From assembly GCA_947652605.1 (NCBI GenBank), contig OX393577.1, forward strand, positions 57,746,108 to 57,810,107: 64,000 bases of DNA. The letters run 5' to 3'. Shown here piece by piece: positions 27,201 through 40,300 of the stretch. The notes under the pieces are model-generated. The model saw only the letters and a program-made list of their open reading frames with translations. It ran no database searches and was not told the DNA's origin. The DNA comes from Elmis aenea (taxonomy: Eukaryota > Arthropoda > Insecta > Coleoptera > Elmidae). The position numbers were made by a program, and so were the translations under genes. How positions within the stretch are numbered: the first letter of the stretch is position 1; each line of letters opens with the position of its first letter.

Positions 27201-30200
27201 TACTTTTAAGTAATTTATAATGCATTTGCATTTGCAATATCTTAATGTTAAAAAAGCATTAAGACTTTTCAAAAAAGAAGTAAGTGGCTTACATTTTATT
27301 TCTCGAAAAATAAACTTAGGAGCTTTTAAAATTCAAATAAATGAAAACTAAGTAGCTTAATTTGTGGTTGCTTGACTTATTTCTTCTCAATTATCTCATT
27401 AGGAATCCCATTAAACTGTTTAATATCTGAAGTACAAACAAACGGCAACTTGTAAATTAACACAAGTTGGACACTTAAAACAAAAAAGGTTTTATAACTT
27501 CTCTAAAGTTTGCTGCTAATCGGTAAAAATATATTGCCTTCTTTTTCTTAAATGGCTCATTCTTAACCGACAATACATCTAAAAGCGTGTTTTAAAATAT
27601 TCTCGCGCTTTTTGACTTATTTCCTACTCGCTATATTTTAATACAAAAACATCTATCAGTATTCTAGTCGGTCGTTCTTTTAATATAGCGACATTTCGTA
27701 TTCAATTCACGTTTTTTTTTAGAAATCAGTGTATTCACGCGTCACTTCCATGCTACAAGGGTTAGATAGACTAGTAAAACACATTGAAAAGCTGGTATAA
27801 CAAACAGATGTCTTTCGTCTTTTATATTCTACAAAAATTCTATACGCGCTAAAAATACATGTAACAAACACATCACAATTAATATTTTATTTAAGTATTA
27901 TAAAATCAGCTTTTAAAGTATTTCAACGCCAAAGTAAATAAAAGATAGTACAGTACCATCCTCTAATATCAAAAAAGCTCTCTGAGACCAATTACTTTTG
28001 TTTTGTGTGAGATTAGCAACTTAAAAATGATTGTTTAAAAGTTAGCTACGACTTTCTGCATAATTTTATTTTATAGAAATAGATATATCTACATAGATGA
28101 ACTTGGTTTCTCCTGTTGCTTGATTGGATAAAATTAAAACGAAGGTTTTCTGGTTTTAGAACAGGTTTATTCCTGAATGAAGTTAATTTTTTATAAAACA
28201 TCCTACATGTTTCGCACGATTATTTTTATCGCCATCTTCAGGGCTGAAATTATTTTTTCTGTTATTTTTACAAATTTGTACATTATATATTTAGTTTAAC
28301 AAAATATTTTAAACAATACAGTGTACTAATTTATTCTTAAAAATATACTTACATGTTTTATTTGAACAAGGATGAAAGAAATTGTTTAAAATTGTGGAAA
28401 AATATATGTTGAAATTTGTTAAATTTATGGATTAATTTGTTGGTTTCGAAAAAACACATTTAATGAAAACAATCACGAAAAAACTAATTCTAATACATGT
28501 ACTTGAAGATTAGCTTAATTTTAAATTTAAAGAAACATGTTAAAAATTATTATTAACAATATTTATGACGATACAAAACAGCACAAACACGTTAAAAATT
28601 ATTATTGGTAGTGAATAGAATCTCGTTGTTTGAATCAACTCGTTGTTTTATCCAGAAAAAAAAAAAAATTTACTGGCAAACCGGTTTTGATTTTTGATTT
28701 TTGTAATAAAAATCCAATTTTGTCCAACCCTGCTGAAGACCCCTTCCAAAATGAATAGCTTACCGAGGATCCCAAAGAATTTTTTTGTAGGCAATTCTTT
28801 GTTTTTAACTTAGCCTGGCAATAAATTTGAATAATTTTTAAACACAATAACCACTTCAGAAGGATTCAGAAATTATTAAAGTATTCGGAGTGAAATTTAT
28901 ACATTTCTTGTATTTTATAAGTGATAGTCAATTTCAAATATAATTTTATTAATGAAATAGTCGTCCGGTGTAACATTATTTTGCTGTAGGTCTATTTTTT
29001 TTATTATTAATTTAGGAAGCAGCTTCCTAAACAAACACCCTCTAGTCGTGGTTTGTATTACAGTAAGAACAATTTTAAATGTTAAACATTTGATGTGACT
29101 AAGCTGTTGGTAATTAAACTAATTTACTTGCCTTTGTACGCAAAATTTCTCTCTCATTATAAATTATTCTGCTGATTACCTACTTAGCAGTTTGTTATTT
29201 TTCGTCAACCACATCTAACACTTCAAATATTTGAAAGCTTAATTTGATTGCTTAACCTACCGTACAAATTTAAAGGTCGCCTGAAAATATGAGGTAAAAT
29301 TTATCTTAGAATTCAAGGAAAGCTGATAGAGTTTAATCTTCTCCTACCTTTTTAATATTACATAGAAAATGCCCTTGTAAATCTAACCATACAGTAAATT
29401 TTCAAATTTAATCGCATCGACGTTTTTCTCAAGATATTTCAACCACCGTTTATAATCGTAAGTTTATTTGGTATTTGTTCCTTTCTGATGTGATTGTTTT
29501 CTTAGAATTAAAAAATGTCACAATGTAGAAGTCACGTCTTAATTAAATTGTTTTCATGAATTAACTGATTTTTCTTCGTATTTTCATTATTAATAAATTA
29601 TGCATTTTTACATCAAATACATTACTCATAATTGCCTTGCAATAAGCATCTAGCAGACGTTTAAAAATTAAGCCTTCGTTTAATAACTTTGGAACGAAAA
29701 AACTTCCAGGAATTTTTCTTTGTATACAGGGTGTTTGAAATTTGAGTTTAAGCATGGGGATCTCGCTTATTATAATAGCTAGAGTATAGGTTTAAATTTG
29801 GCAAAGTTGCTAAATTCGATGCTTATTGATAATCCAAAGAGAAATTGGAAATATCTCAAACGGTATTCGAGAAAATTAGGAAAAACCGGAAAATACGATT
29901 TTTGGAAATCGTTTATAACTCCTTTGGAGTTTGAAATATTTTAAATGTGTAAAAAAGTTGCCCAAGCAACTTTTTAAGCCGAATCGGATGGTGGTCACAA
30001 ATTTTTCCTAGGTCGATTCGTTTTTGTTTTAGACAACCAACTTTGTTTTTTCTTATGGGCAGCATATCGCGTTTTTCTTCATTATTAAAGTTCATTTTTA
30101 CGATCAACAGGCCTTCAAAACTTTTAGTTTGTTAATCGGTTGTCATGGAAACAACATAAACTACAATGACCGGCCTACCTGATTTATAATGGTTATTGTT

Positions 30201-33200
30201 TAGAACGTATTTTTTGAAATTTGACAATGAAAGAAAAAGTAAAATAACATGTGTGATACATCAATGGATTTAGAAAAATAAATGCTATTTAATTATGTAA
30301 ATAGCAAAACTTGCGCCCATAAGAAAAAACAAAGTTGGTTATCATAAAACAAAAACGAATCGATCTAGGAAAAATTTGTGACTACCATCCGATTCGGCTT
30401 AAAAAGTTGCTTCGGCAATTTGAAATATTTCATACTCCAAAGGAGTTAAAGACGATTTTCAAAAATCGTATTTTCCAGTTTTTCCTAATTTCTCTTTGGA
30501 TTATTAATGAGCACCAAATTTAGCAACTTTGCCAAATTTAAACCTATACTCTAAATATTATAATAAGCGAGATTCCCATGCTTAAGCTCGAATTTCAAAC
30601 ACCCTGTATATATTTATCAAACTTGAACCCTTATACTATAGCTGTGTAGGTTAAGTTTTTCATAATAATTATATAATTCAAGTAGTTTATAAAATGATTT
30701 TTAAATATTATATAAAATTTATAATACATTCTTGTTTTATCTATCACCCAGTGCTGCGCAAAACTATGGAAACAGACAAATATCTAGAACATTATTGGAG
30801 AAATATAATAAAAGTTGGTATCCGGATGATGAAAATATTCAGGTTGAATTACGACTTCCGGTTCAACCAGAAACGGACAAACTTTAAAATTATATACCGG
30901 GTGATTCACTTTGACTGTCACACCCCTATAACTTTTTAGTTATTAAAAATAGCCCCAACAAACATATACTTCGACAAAATAGACATGGGAAGATTTACTG
31001 TCCAGTGTCCAGTGACGGCAACCTAATATATTATTTTACTTAACTAACTTATTACTACCTTAATAGTTAAGAGCTAGTTACTAGTTTGATAGTTTTTTGT
31101 TATGTTGAATAGACTGTTTGCTATAATTTGAATAAACTTTGAACTGATTTTACTCGAAAAATTTCTTATGTATGCAATATGCATACATGGTCGAATTCAA
31201 AATTAAATTCTTTATCCGAATCTACAAAAACATATATACTATGTAATTTAAAAAAAAACAGTTGCCTATCGCGGATTTGACATAAGGTCATCGTAGAGTA
31301 AACAAATGCACATCATTTAATAGAGAATTCGTCGCCGTTTTCAAAAATATAAGGTTTGTTGGGGTTATTTTCAATAATTAAAAAGTTGTAGGGGTGCGAC
31401 AGTCAAACTGAATCACCCGGTATAGAACACCCCTGTATATTTTTATATTTTTTGTTTTTCTTTAAGCTTACTTCAAAAAGTGGCTTGGGTATATATATGG
31501 GTTTAATAAATTCAATCATTTTCGTAAAATTTACATTTTTATAAAAAATTGAGCGAAACAGCACTTTCAAAACTTTTCAACTTTTAGAAACTTTGAAATT
31601 GGAGTAGAAATTTGCTTGAAGTTTAGATTGACAAAAAAATATTTAACACTTTGCACTAGCTACGTTTAAAAAATATAATACAGGGCGTTTCTTACACTTG
31701 TTCAACTTGTGAAACATTAAACATCGATAATTCATTTTTCTTAAATACGCCCTAGATTTTTTAAAGTCTAATGAAACATTTAATTGTCCTTCAAAAACGT
31801 AAAGCCTGTTTTATAATTAAAATTTGTATTTTCTAGGATATCGCAATTTTATTGTAAATTATTAGGGCAACGTAATATTTTCAAGTATGCTATGAAGGTA
31901 GAGACAGCGGTTATTTTGAAACAATTGAAAGTGGAAAATAAGAAAAGTTTAATTTTATTCTTTTCCAACGAATTTTTGACATTTGTTTGTAAGTAAGATA
32001 TTATTTTGACATTCTTACGTTTAAATCGGAGTTCTTTAAAACTATTTATGCATGTGTTCATTGAACAGTGTGATGAGACAATAATTAGGTACCTACGAAA
32101 TTTTTTGTTTATTTACAATACGATTTTCAGTTCCATCGAACCCTAATCTTTTTAGAAAGGTCAGTAATTACTTTTTTTATTCAGCGTCATTTTTGCGTAC
32201 TCAATACATTATCAATTAGATTTTAGGACGTTTCAAACGATCAAACTCAATTGTTTGAAAAATATTGTAGCCCTGATAAGAAACCTAGATTTAAACGTAA
32301 TCTAAATTTTAAAACTGCCTTTCAAAATTGTTAAATGCTGAACATTTTTGGGAGTTTTGTACCACTCAAAATGTTTATTAAATGTACATTTCACGAAAAG
32401 AGTTCTTCAAAGTTTAAGTCCGTTTTCGATTGAACCGGAAGTCTTATTGCCAGGGCCGTTCACAGAAAATTCGGGCCCCGGAGAAGCAATAGACGGGCCC
32501 CCCATTACTCTTAGAAAGGATTAAATTTAATTTTAATGGTATTTGTAAACAAAGTATTGTGTATTTGCTCGAATCCGGGCCCCCTTGGCAACACCGGGCC
32601 CCGGGAATTAGTCCCGTCTACTCCCCCTGTGATAGGCCCTGCTTATAGCAACCGTAATATATTTATCAAATCCGGAATATACAATAACGGTCAAAAACCA
32701 AATATTGTTGCAATATTTTCTATAGTATTTTAGATATTCCTCTCTTCATAATTTTGCGCAGCACTGTATTTAACGTTTTATATTACTCGTCTGTTGCCAT
32801 AGCGCTCTGTAAGTTTACGGATATGTTTCTAGTTTTCAAAACACAAATCAAAAAACATCTATTGGTACATTGGTAGGTAATGATATTATTGTACATTGTA
32901 GCCAAAATTAAGGCAATAGTTTGTTTTATTTTTGTTAAATTTCTGCACAATATAATATAATGAACGTGCATTTCCAAACACACCAAAAACCCATTTGTTA
33001 TGTTATATTAATACTACATTGTGTATTTCCTAATTATTAGGTATAACGCTGGGATTATCTGGGATGATAACGGTGTTTCCAGGATTTATTTCACCTTCCG
33101 TTGTTGGTTATCTAACATACAATAATGTAAGTATAAATTTAAGTTAAGATTTCGAGAAAACCAAAAATATTTTGGACATGAAAATATCGCACTGAACTAG

Positions 33201-34322
33201 ATAAATTACACAAAAGAAAGCAAGTTCTTGATACAAAAATTTATTAAAGAAGACACAAGCTTTTTTAGCAGTTGTGCCATGAAACAGTAAATTTATTTTT
33301 AAATTTTTAGTAAGTACCTAAACAACGTGATTACCTGAGACTGATCCATAAGGCATTATCAATGCGTTATGTATGGTGTAGCACTAGCAAAACATAAATA
33401 AATAATAATACGTAAATAATAAAACAAATGCTTTTCACTAACGTTTGGTAAATTTCTGATGCTCGTCGGTTTAGGACGCACATTTGATACTACAAAGGAA
33501 ATTACAAAATTCTCTATAGGATTAGCCAGTAATTCATTGTTAAAAATATTTCTACATTTTACGAAACAATTTTAAATTGACTAAAGTAAACTCTGCTTTT
33601 GTGCAAGCCTTCGTTAAAACTTTGTGTTTGCAACATAATTGGTTCATTGTTCTGACGTCTTCAACATTTTTTCCTAAAATTTAAGTAGCAATCTTATTTT
33701 AAAACAAAGCTAAGACTTTCAAAATTTAGGTTGTTTAACTAGACTCGATCTACAAATATTTTGTTTTCTGGTTAATGTGTACAGCAGTGTTAGCTTCTCT
33801 GTATGTAAATTACCCTTGTTTTTATTTTTAGTATAAAATTCATGTGTCAGTATAAGATGCAACGTTTCAGATGACAATCAAAAAAAAATGTTATTACAAA
33901 CGTAACCGGACAAAACACTATTTTTCTACTTTAACCTTCGAGCGGGCGCGACTAAAATTATAAAATCACCAGGCGCGCAGGATATGTTTTATCTCGTGCG
34001 TTATTTGTATGTATTTTGCTGATTTAATATATTTTGACGGTTCCAAGGGCCATATTTTTGTTTATTATTTATTGTTGAATAGTTGTGGCATACCTAGGTC
34101 ATAAGGGCATTCATTTTTTTATGTAATTTTATATTCTTTTGATTGTGCAAAAATAAAAATTTCAGTTGTCTATGTAGTAGGTACGTAGTTTTATTTGCAA
34201 AAATAATCAAAATATATTCCACATTCAAATTGTAACATAACATACATTCATAAACATAAGAATAATAGCAAAATAATAAAATCAAAAAATAATCTCAAAG
34301 ACTAATAAATTATTATTATTAA

Positions 34323-34362
<40 letters not shown>

Positions 34363-37300
34363 CAGGGTGTGTAAAAATTGGCGGAAGGGCTACACGGAGC
34401 GATGTTCTTCGTAAAATTCGAAGTCGAAAATCTTAATACGAAAATGTTGTACCATGCTTCCTATGGCCTCAGGAACCATTAAAAAAAAAAAAATTGGCAA
34501 CATTGCATACAGTGATTTGCGTTTGGACATTTTTTATCAGCAATTTTTACTTAGGTATTTACATTTTTTGTTCGAACTGAAAGCCTTCAGTTCGTAAACA
34601 TAGCTGCAAACTTTTGGGTATCGTAAAACACAAACAAGAAATAATTACGAGAAAAACAGAGATGACAGCTAAGGACAATGTTGCTATATGTATTACTGTC
34701 ATTAAAATCAGTGATTTACATATTTTCAACACCAATTTTTGAAAGGAAGAACACAATATCTAGGAAAAAATACTATTCGAAATCTATTTTTATTCCAAAT
34801 TGCAGCTTTTTCATTTGCAAGTATTAAATAATAACGCCTATTAAAGGACTAAATGTCAAAGCTTTGAGGACCTCTTGCAGACACAGCAAGCATGGTACAA
34901 CATTTTCGTATTAAGATTTTCGACTTAGAATTTTACGAAGAACATCGCCCCGTGTAGCCCTTCCGGCAATTTTTACACACCCTGTATATAGCAAAAACAT
35001 TGTTTTAGGAATACCTTTGGGTTAGAAGGCGCCGGGAACTCTAAAAAAAAAGTTATCGCCAAAAATCTTAAAAAGGTATAAATTTTATCACTGCGTGCCC
35101 GCTCGAAGGTTAAACAAAAACCTAAGTAAATTTGTATAAAGCATGTGATAACTAATAATAAAGTACAAAAAAACTTAAAAGAACGGTGTAAACAATTGGC
35201 AGCATATCGCGTCTTCCTTCGTTATTAAAGTTCATTTTTACGAATTTATTAATATGACAAGTAATAAATAGGCTTTCAAAACTTTTAGTTTGTTGATTGG
35301 TTGTCGTGGAAACAATATAAACTACAACGACCGGCCGGCCGGCCTACCTGATATAGAGCGTCATTCAAAAAGTCTTCAATAAATGGAAAACAATGTTATT
35401 ATTGATTTCTTAGGACATTTTATTCTTAATAAAAGTTGGTCCACATGGTCTAAAACTAATTTTAAGACCAAGAAAAGTTCAATAAAAAGTCATAGGACAC
35501 TAGATTTTAGCGATTTTTTACTCTTTGGATTATTAACCTGTACCGAAATTTGCAACTTTTCTAAATTTAAACTTATACTCTAGGTGTCTAGATATTATAA
35601 TAAGCGAGATCCCCATGCTTAAACTCGAATTTCAATCACCCTGTTTTATCGTCTTTATAAGGTGGTTGCTCCCTCAAACGTTACATAATACACAGGTCCA
35701 GAGCAATTGTGTTACACATTAAGAAATAAATTAATAACACACAAGAAATTTAATTTTTCGACCAGCTGTACATGTTTCACTTGATGATTATTAATTACCT
35801 AAGTGCAATTATCCCACGATTTTGACTCCTGTTTCTACCCCGTTTAATTGTAGTTGTTTCCTTGTAATTACTTTCTGTAAACACATGCGGACAAGTAATG
35901 TCTTCTACTTATGATGCTTAAATTTATCAACAAATCGTTTGTTGATTGATGAAACCCAAATACTGACGTTGTAGGGCCCAAGTTATGACCGTAAAAATTT
36001 TACGTTCATTTGGCTAAAGTTGAGATCTTCATAACTTGGCCGTTTTGAATTGTTACATGTTTCAGTAAGTAACGCATCAGTATTTGTTGCATGTTATTCA
36101 TTTAAATGTATATGAAATAACACTGAAGTAAATAAAAATAATTGATACCAGGTGTGGTGTCAAACATAATATAAATGAACAATATTGTTTCATGTATACC
36201 GAGTATTAGGTAGGACTTAATTTTTCTGCATCTTTGCGCAGAAGGGAAATGATGTTGATTTTTAAATTACAACGACAAACTTTGGCTTAATCTCTTTTGG
36301 TAATAATTATGTTTTGATATAATTAACATTTTGGAGTTTCCGCAATTTAGTTTCTTATTGCAAAGAAATCGACACAAAAAACATAATTTTATTCGCCAAC
36401 GAGTTAATTAAAGTTTTAAACAGAGATTACAAGAAGCTGTCTTGAAGATGCAATATAAGATTAATTAACGTAAAGCAAGACTCATCCTACTAGTTCTTAA
36501 ACGTAATTACATGCCCAACTAGATCTAAGTTTAAAAATTATAATTGGATGAAAATCGAGTCTATTAGCTTCGCATAAATCCAACATAATTGGATTGTTGA
36601 TGCATTCGATAGCTGTTAAATGAAGTTGGAACTGTGTAAAACAGAATAATGAGGTGCACACGGACAATTAATACCTTGTTTCACGTAATGACGCAAAGTT
36701 AGGGGTGAAAGAGCTTTTGTGTGTTGTTGTTGTGAACAGAATAAACATGTTTACATGATATGCGCTTTTTTTTATGAAGTTTAATGTTATGAACAAGCAA
36801 TTTAATTGCGAAATGCATTGAATTTTGCTGTTACACACAGCAAGTGATGAAAAAGAAATATCCCTAAACAATGAAACTAAAAATAGTTATTAAAGAAAAA
36901 TAAACAGAAAAAGTAAAAACAACTAGGTATGAAAGTACTCCAGCAAGATTCAAAACAAAAAGATCAATCCAAGATTGAGACAAATAACCGATAATATACT
37001 TCACTGATAACAAGCTCCTGGTATGTGCTATACACGTAGGAAAAGCCTTTGATACTATACATAAGGAAGAAATATGAAAGACAATAAGAGAAAAAGAAGT
37101 AAGTGACAAGATGATAAAGATAGTACAAAGTATGTACCATAAAACAGAAAGTGTCGTGAGAATAGAAGGCAACACAACAAAGACAGTTAGACGAGGAAGC
37201 ATTCTGAGCCCAGCAGTGTTTACAATGATGACTGATGTCATCTGAAAAAGTAAAGCATAAATCAAAGGGAGTACAGGGTGGTCCAAATTCGATGGGATTG

Positions 37301-40300
37301 CATGGGTATCTCGGTTAATATTTAAGATAGAGAAACGGTTAAATTACCAAAAATGTGCAGTTTTTTGAGACAAACTCAGAACCGTTTTCAAAAATATTCT
37401 ATAATTTCCGGTTTTCGAGTTATCGAATAAAAAGTGTTTTTTTGTCATATTAATAATGTGTCATATCTCCGTTATTGTTGTAAATATCAAAAATATTTAT
37501 CAAGATTATTTTTGGATATTTTTATGTTTAATTTGAATATACTAAAAAAAAATATTTTACGCTCGCCGTTAAAAAGTTATGACACAAACTTACCTTTTTT
37601 TAAATAGAAACGATAGTTAGCTATGACCTATTTAAATTCCTCATTTTTTTCTCATTTTAAATATATAAGGGTTGATGTATTTATTTTCAACAATACGCAA
37701 GTTATGAAGGTTTTTTAGTTTTTTTTTTAAAGAAAATCATAGTAGGCTGTGAAAACAAAAAATAAACAAGGTGTAAAACCTTATAAAACTCATGTGGTAC
37801 AAGTTACCAAGGTTTTTTAATTTGTTATTGAGATAAATACGAAATTTTTTGAACATAAGATAAACAACAATATCCTAGAAGTACATTACTGCTGATACCG
37901 ACTATATCGTTGTTTTCTTATTTTCAAATATTTACAATGTTTATCTCAACAACAAATTAAAATACCTTGGTAACTTGTACCACATGAGTTTTGTAAGGTT
38001 TTACACCTTGTTTGGTTTTTGTTTTCATAGCCTACTATAATTTTCTTAGAAAAAAAACCTAAAAAACCTTCATAACTTGCGTATTATTAAAAATTAATAC
38101 ATCGACCCTTATATATTTGGAATGAGAAAAAAATGAGGAATTTAAATAGGTCATAGCCAACTATCGTTTTTATTTAAAAAAAGGTAAGTTTGTGTCATAA
38201 CTTTTTAACGGCGAGCGTATAATATTTTTTTTTAGTATATTCAAATTAAACATAAAAATATCCAAAAATAATCTTGATAAATATTTTTGTTATTTACAAC
38301 AATAACGGAGATATGACACATTATTAATATGACAAAAAAACACTTTTTATTCGATAACTCGAAAAACGGAAATGATAGAATATTTTTGAAAACGGTTCTG
38401 AGTTTGTCTCAAAAAACTGCACATTTTTGGTAATTTAACCGTTTCTCTATCTTAAATATTAACCGAGATACCCATGCAATACCATCGAATTTGGACCACC
38501 CTGTACAATACGTTATAAAAAATTAATCGCAATGTATGAAATTACATATGGAGATGATCTAATCCTATTTTAAAAGAAAGGGAGGGATAATTACAAAACA
38601 GAACAATTTAAAATAGGACAGATCATTTACAAGTATATGGCTTAAAAACGAATTTAAAGATTACAGAAATTATGATGATAGCAAATGGTACAGATATATA
38701 AAAATAGTGCTAGATAAAAATGGTTGATGTATTTAGAGGCATTGCTGGAGAAAACTGGCAAAATCAAAGAAAAAATAGCTTACAGAATAAGAAAAGCAAT
38801 GTCACTGAATGTAATTTTGTATAAACTTATTTTTAGTAAAAAAAAAAAGTAAAGCAAACTACCAAAACCAGAATTAATGAAACAGTACAACCACCAATTC
38901 TTATGTATGGCTGTGAATCATGGGTGCTAACAGAGGCATATAAAGGTAGAATAGAATCGTGTGAAGGAAAATTGAAGTTGTGTCAAGAATGCACAAATTA
39001 AAAAATTAAAAAATAAGAAATAAATTTAAAATAAAAAGTGCACTGGAAAAAGTGAAACCCACCAACTGAGGTAGTTCTAACACGAATAAAAGATCAAAAC
39101 ACAGTGAAAGTGATATGGGAGACAGAAATAGGAAAAAGAAAAAGACGCTAACGAACCAGAAAATGTGGAATAATGAGATAGCGACATTTCCATATCGCCC
39201 ACCGCTGGCCTCGACTCCGTTAGTAGAAAAGGCTAAGTGATAATAATACTAATAGTAATAACATTAATGAGCTATAATTATTCACAACTTCAGGAAATAC
39301 CACATTTGACAAATCATCTTTAATTAAAGTTAACTTTACAATATTCAAACATAAGCTCGTCATACAACATTGTAGTGTTTAAAACTATTCTACATGTTTG
39401 GTATAATTATGTGCAAATATAATATAACCCGGCAGCATTCATACAACATCCTCTAAAATTAGTTTATTATGTAATTTGAAATTGTAATTCGGGAGACCAC
39501 AGCACATTGAAACATTGCCATTATATTTGAACAGATATTGAACTACCACTTTCGTAGCAGTTAACACCACAAAATGGATAAATTTGTTTAATTGAGATGT
39601 TGTCACATGTGCCTGTATATATCGTGCTACTAAACAGATACCAAAATTTATGAAAAATTTGGCTGTGATTAAAATGTATCCTTCAAGCACGCTGGTGTAA
39701 AAAGTAAACCTTGTTTAAAATCAAGCTAACAAAATCATATTCAAAGCAAAATTAAACTTATTTAATAACATGATTATTATCAAAATGCGAAATATAAGCT
39801 AAGATTTCGATAAGACTAAAGTAAACAAGATTTAATCACAAATTCAACTTGCTTGAAAGTCTGAAAATTTCTGAAGGTACCTACCAGAAGATGTAGATCA
39901 AAGAAACTGGAACGTAAAACTTTGTAGGCTTGGTAGTTGGAGAACATTGAAGCGTTAGCTTTAAGCAAATACACAAAGGGTTGAAAAGTTTATCGTTTAA
40001 AACAACTTACCGCGGAGAAATGTTTTTGAAAATATCCGGTGTATGTAGCAAGCTTTAAATAACGAATTAATTAATTATACATTTCTTTAATATTGGAGGA
40101 AAATGGATTACTTTAACAAAATTTTGCAGTAAATAAAGTGGTAGACGTTTTAATTATTACAAAGAAAAAATTTATCGTTAAAAGTTGTTTTAAGGACTTC
40201 ATTTTTCATTGCCAAGGATAATGACTAAGAAACTATTCATAGCATAACTACTATTCTTTGCTCAAAATAAGTTAAATCTTTACCACAAACTTAAAACTTA

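Larger units (their letters stand above)
23356..33040 (+). other. Intron 7
   Basis: 9.7 kb. Contains the GC-rich repeat 24545-24930, a hAT-like end 25562-25740, the inverted repeat 25745-26405, a single decayed TA-MITE end near 26573, a hammerhead-like motif 28202-28245, foldbacks 29727-30606 and 30897-31420, a lone CAGGGCG end at 31682 and a hAT MITE 32451-32641. 23360-24540, 26410-28190 and 28260-29720 hold nothing else I can name. Confidence 0.9.
33935..35109. mobile_element. piggyBac-like element (TTAA target), non-autonomous
   Basis: Inverted ends ccttcgagcgggcgcg and cgtgcccgctcgaagg, each bordered by TTAA (33931-33934, 35110-35113). Exact TTAA duplication with a CC-T terminus is the piggyBac signature. 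No transposase; inside lie a (TTA)n microsatellite and a second transposon (34363-34984). Confidence 0.78.

Noticed and set aside
31681..31740. tacagggcgtttcttacac as a complete foldback
   Set aside because: No matching right terminus found within several kb; only a solitary end.
36864..37286. 140-codon minus-strand open frame
   Set aside because: Antisense of the plus-strand LINE fragment and crosses the foldback end.
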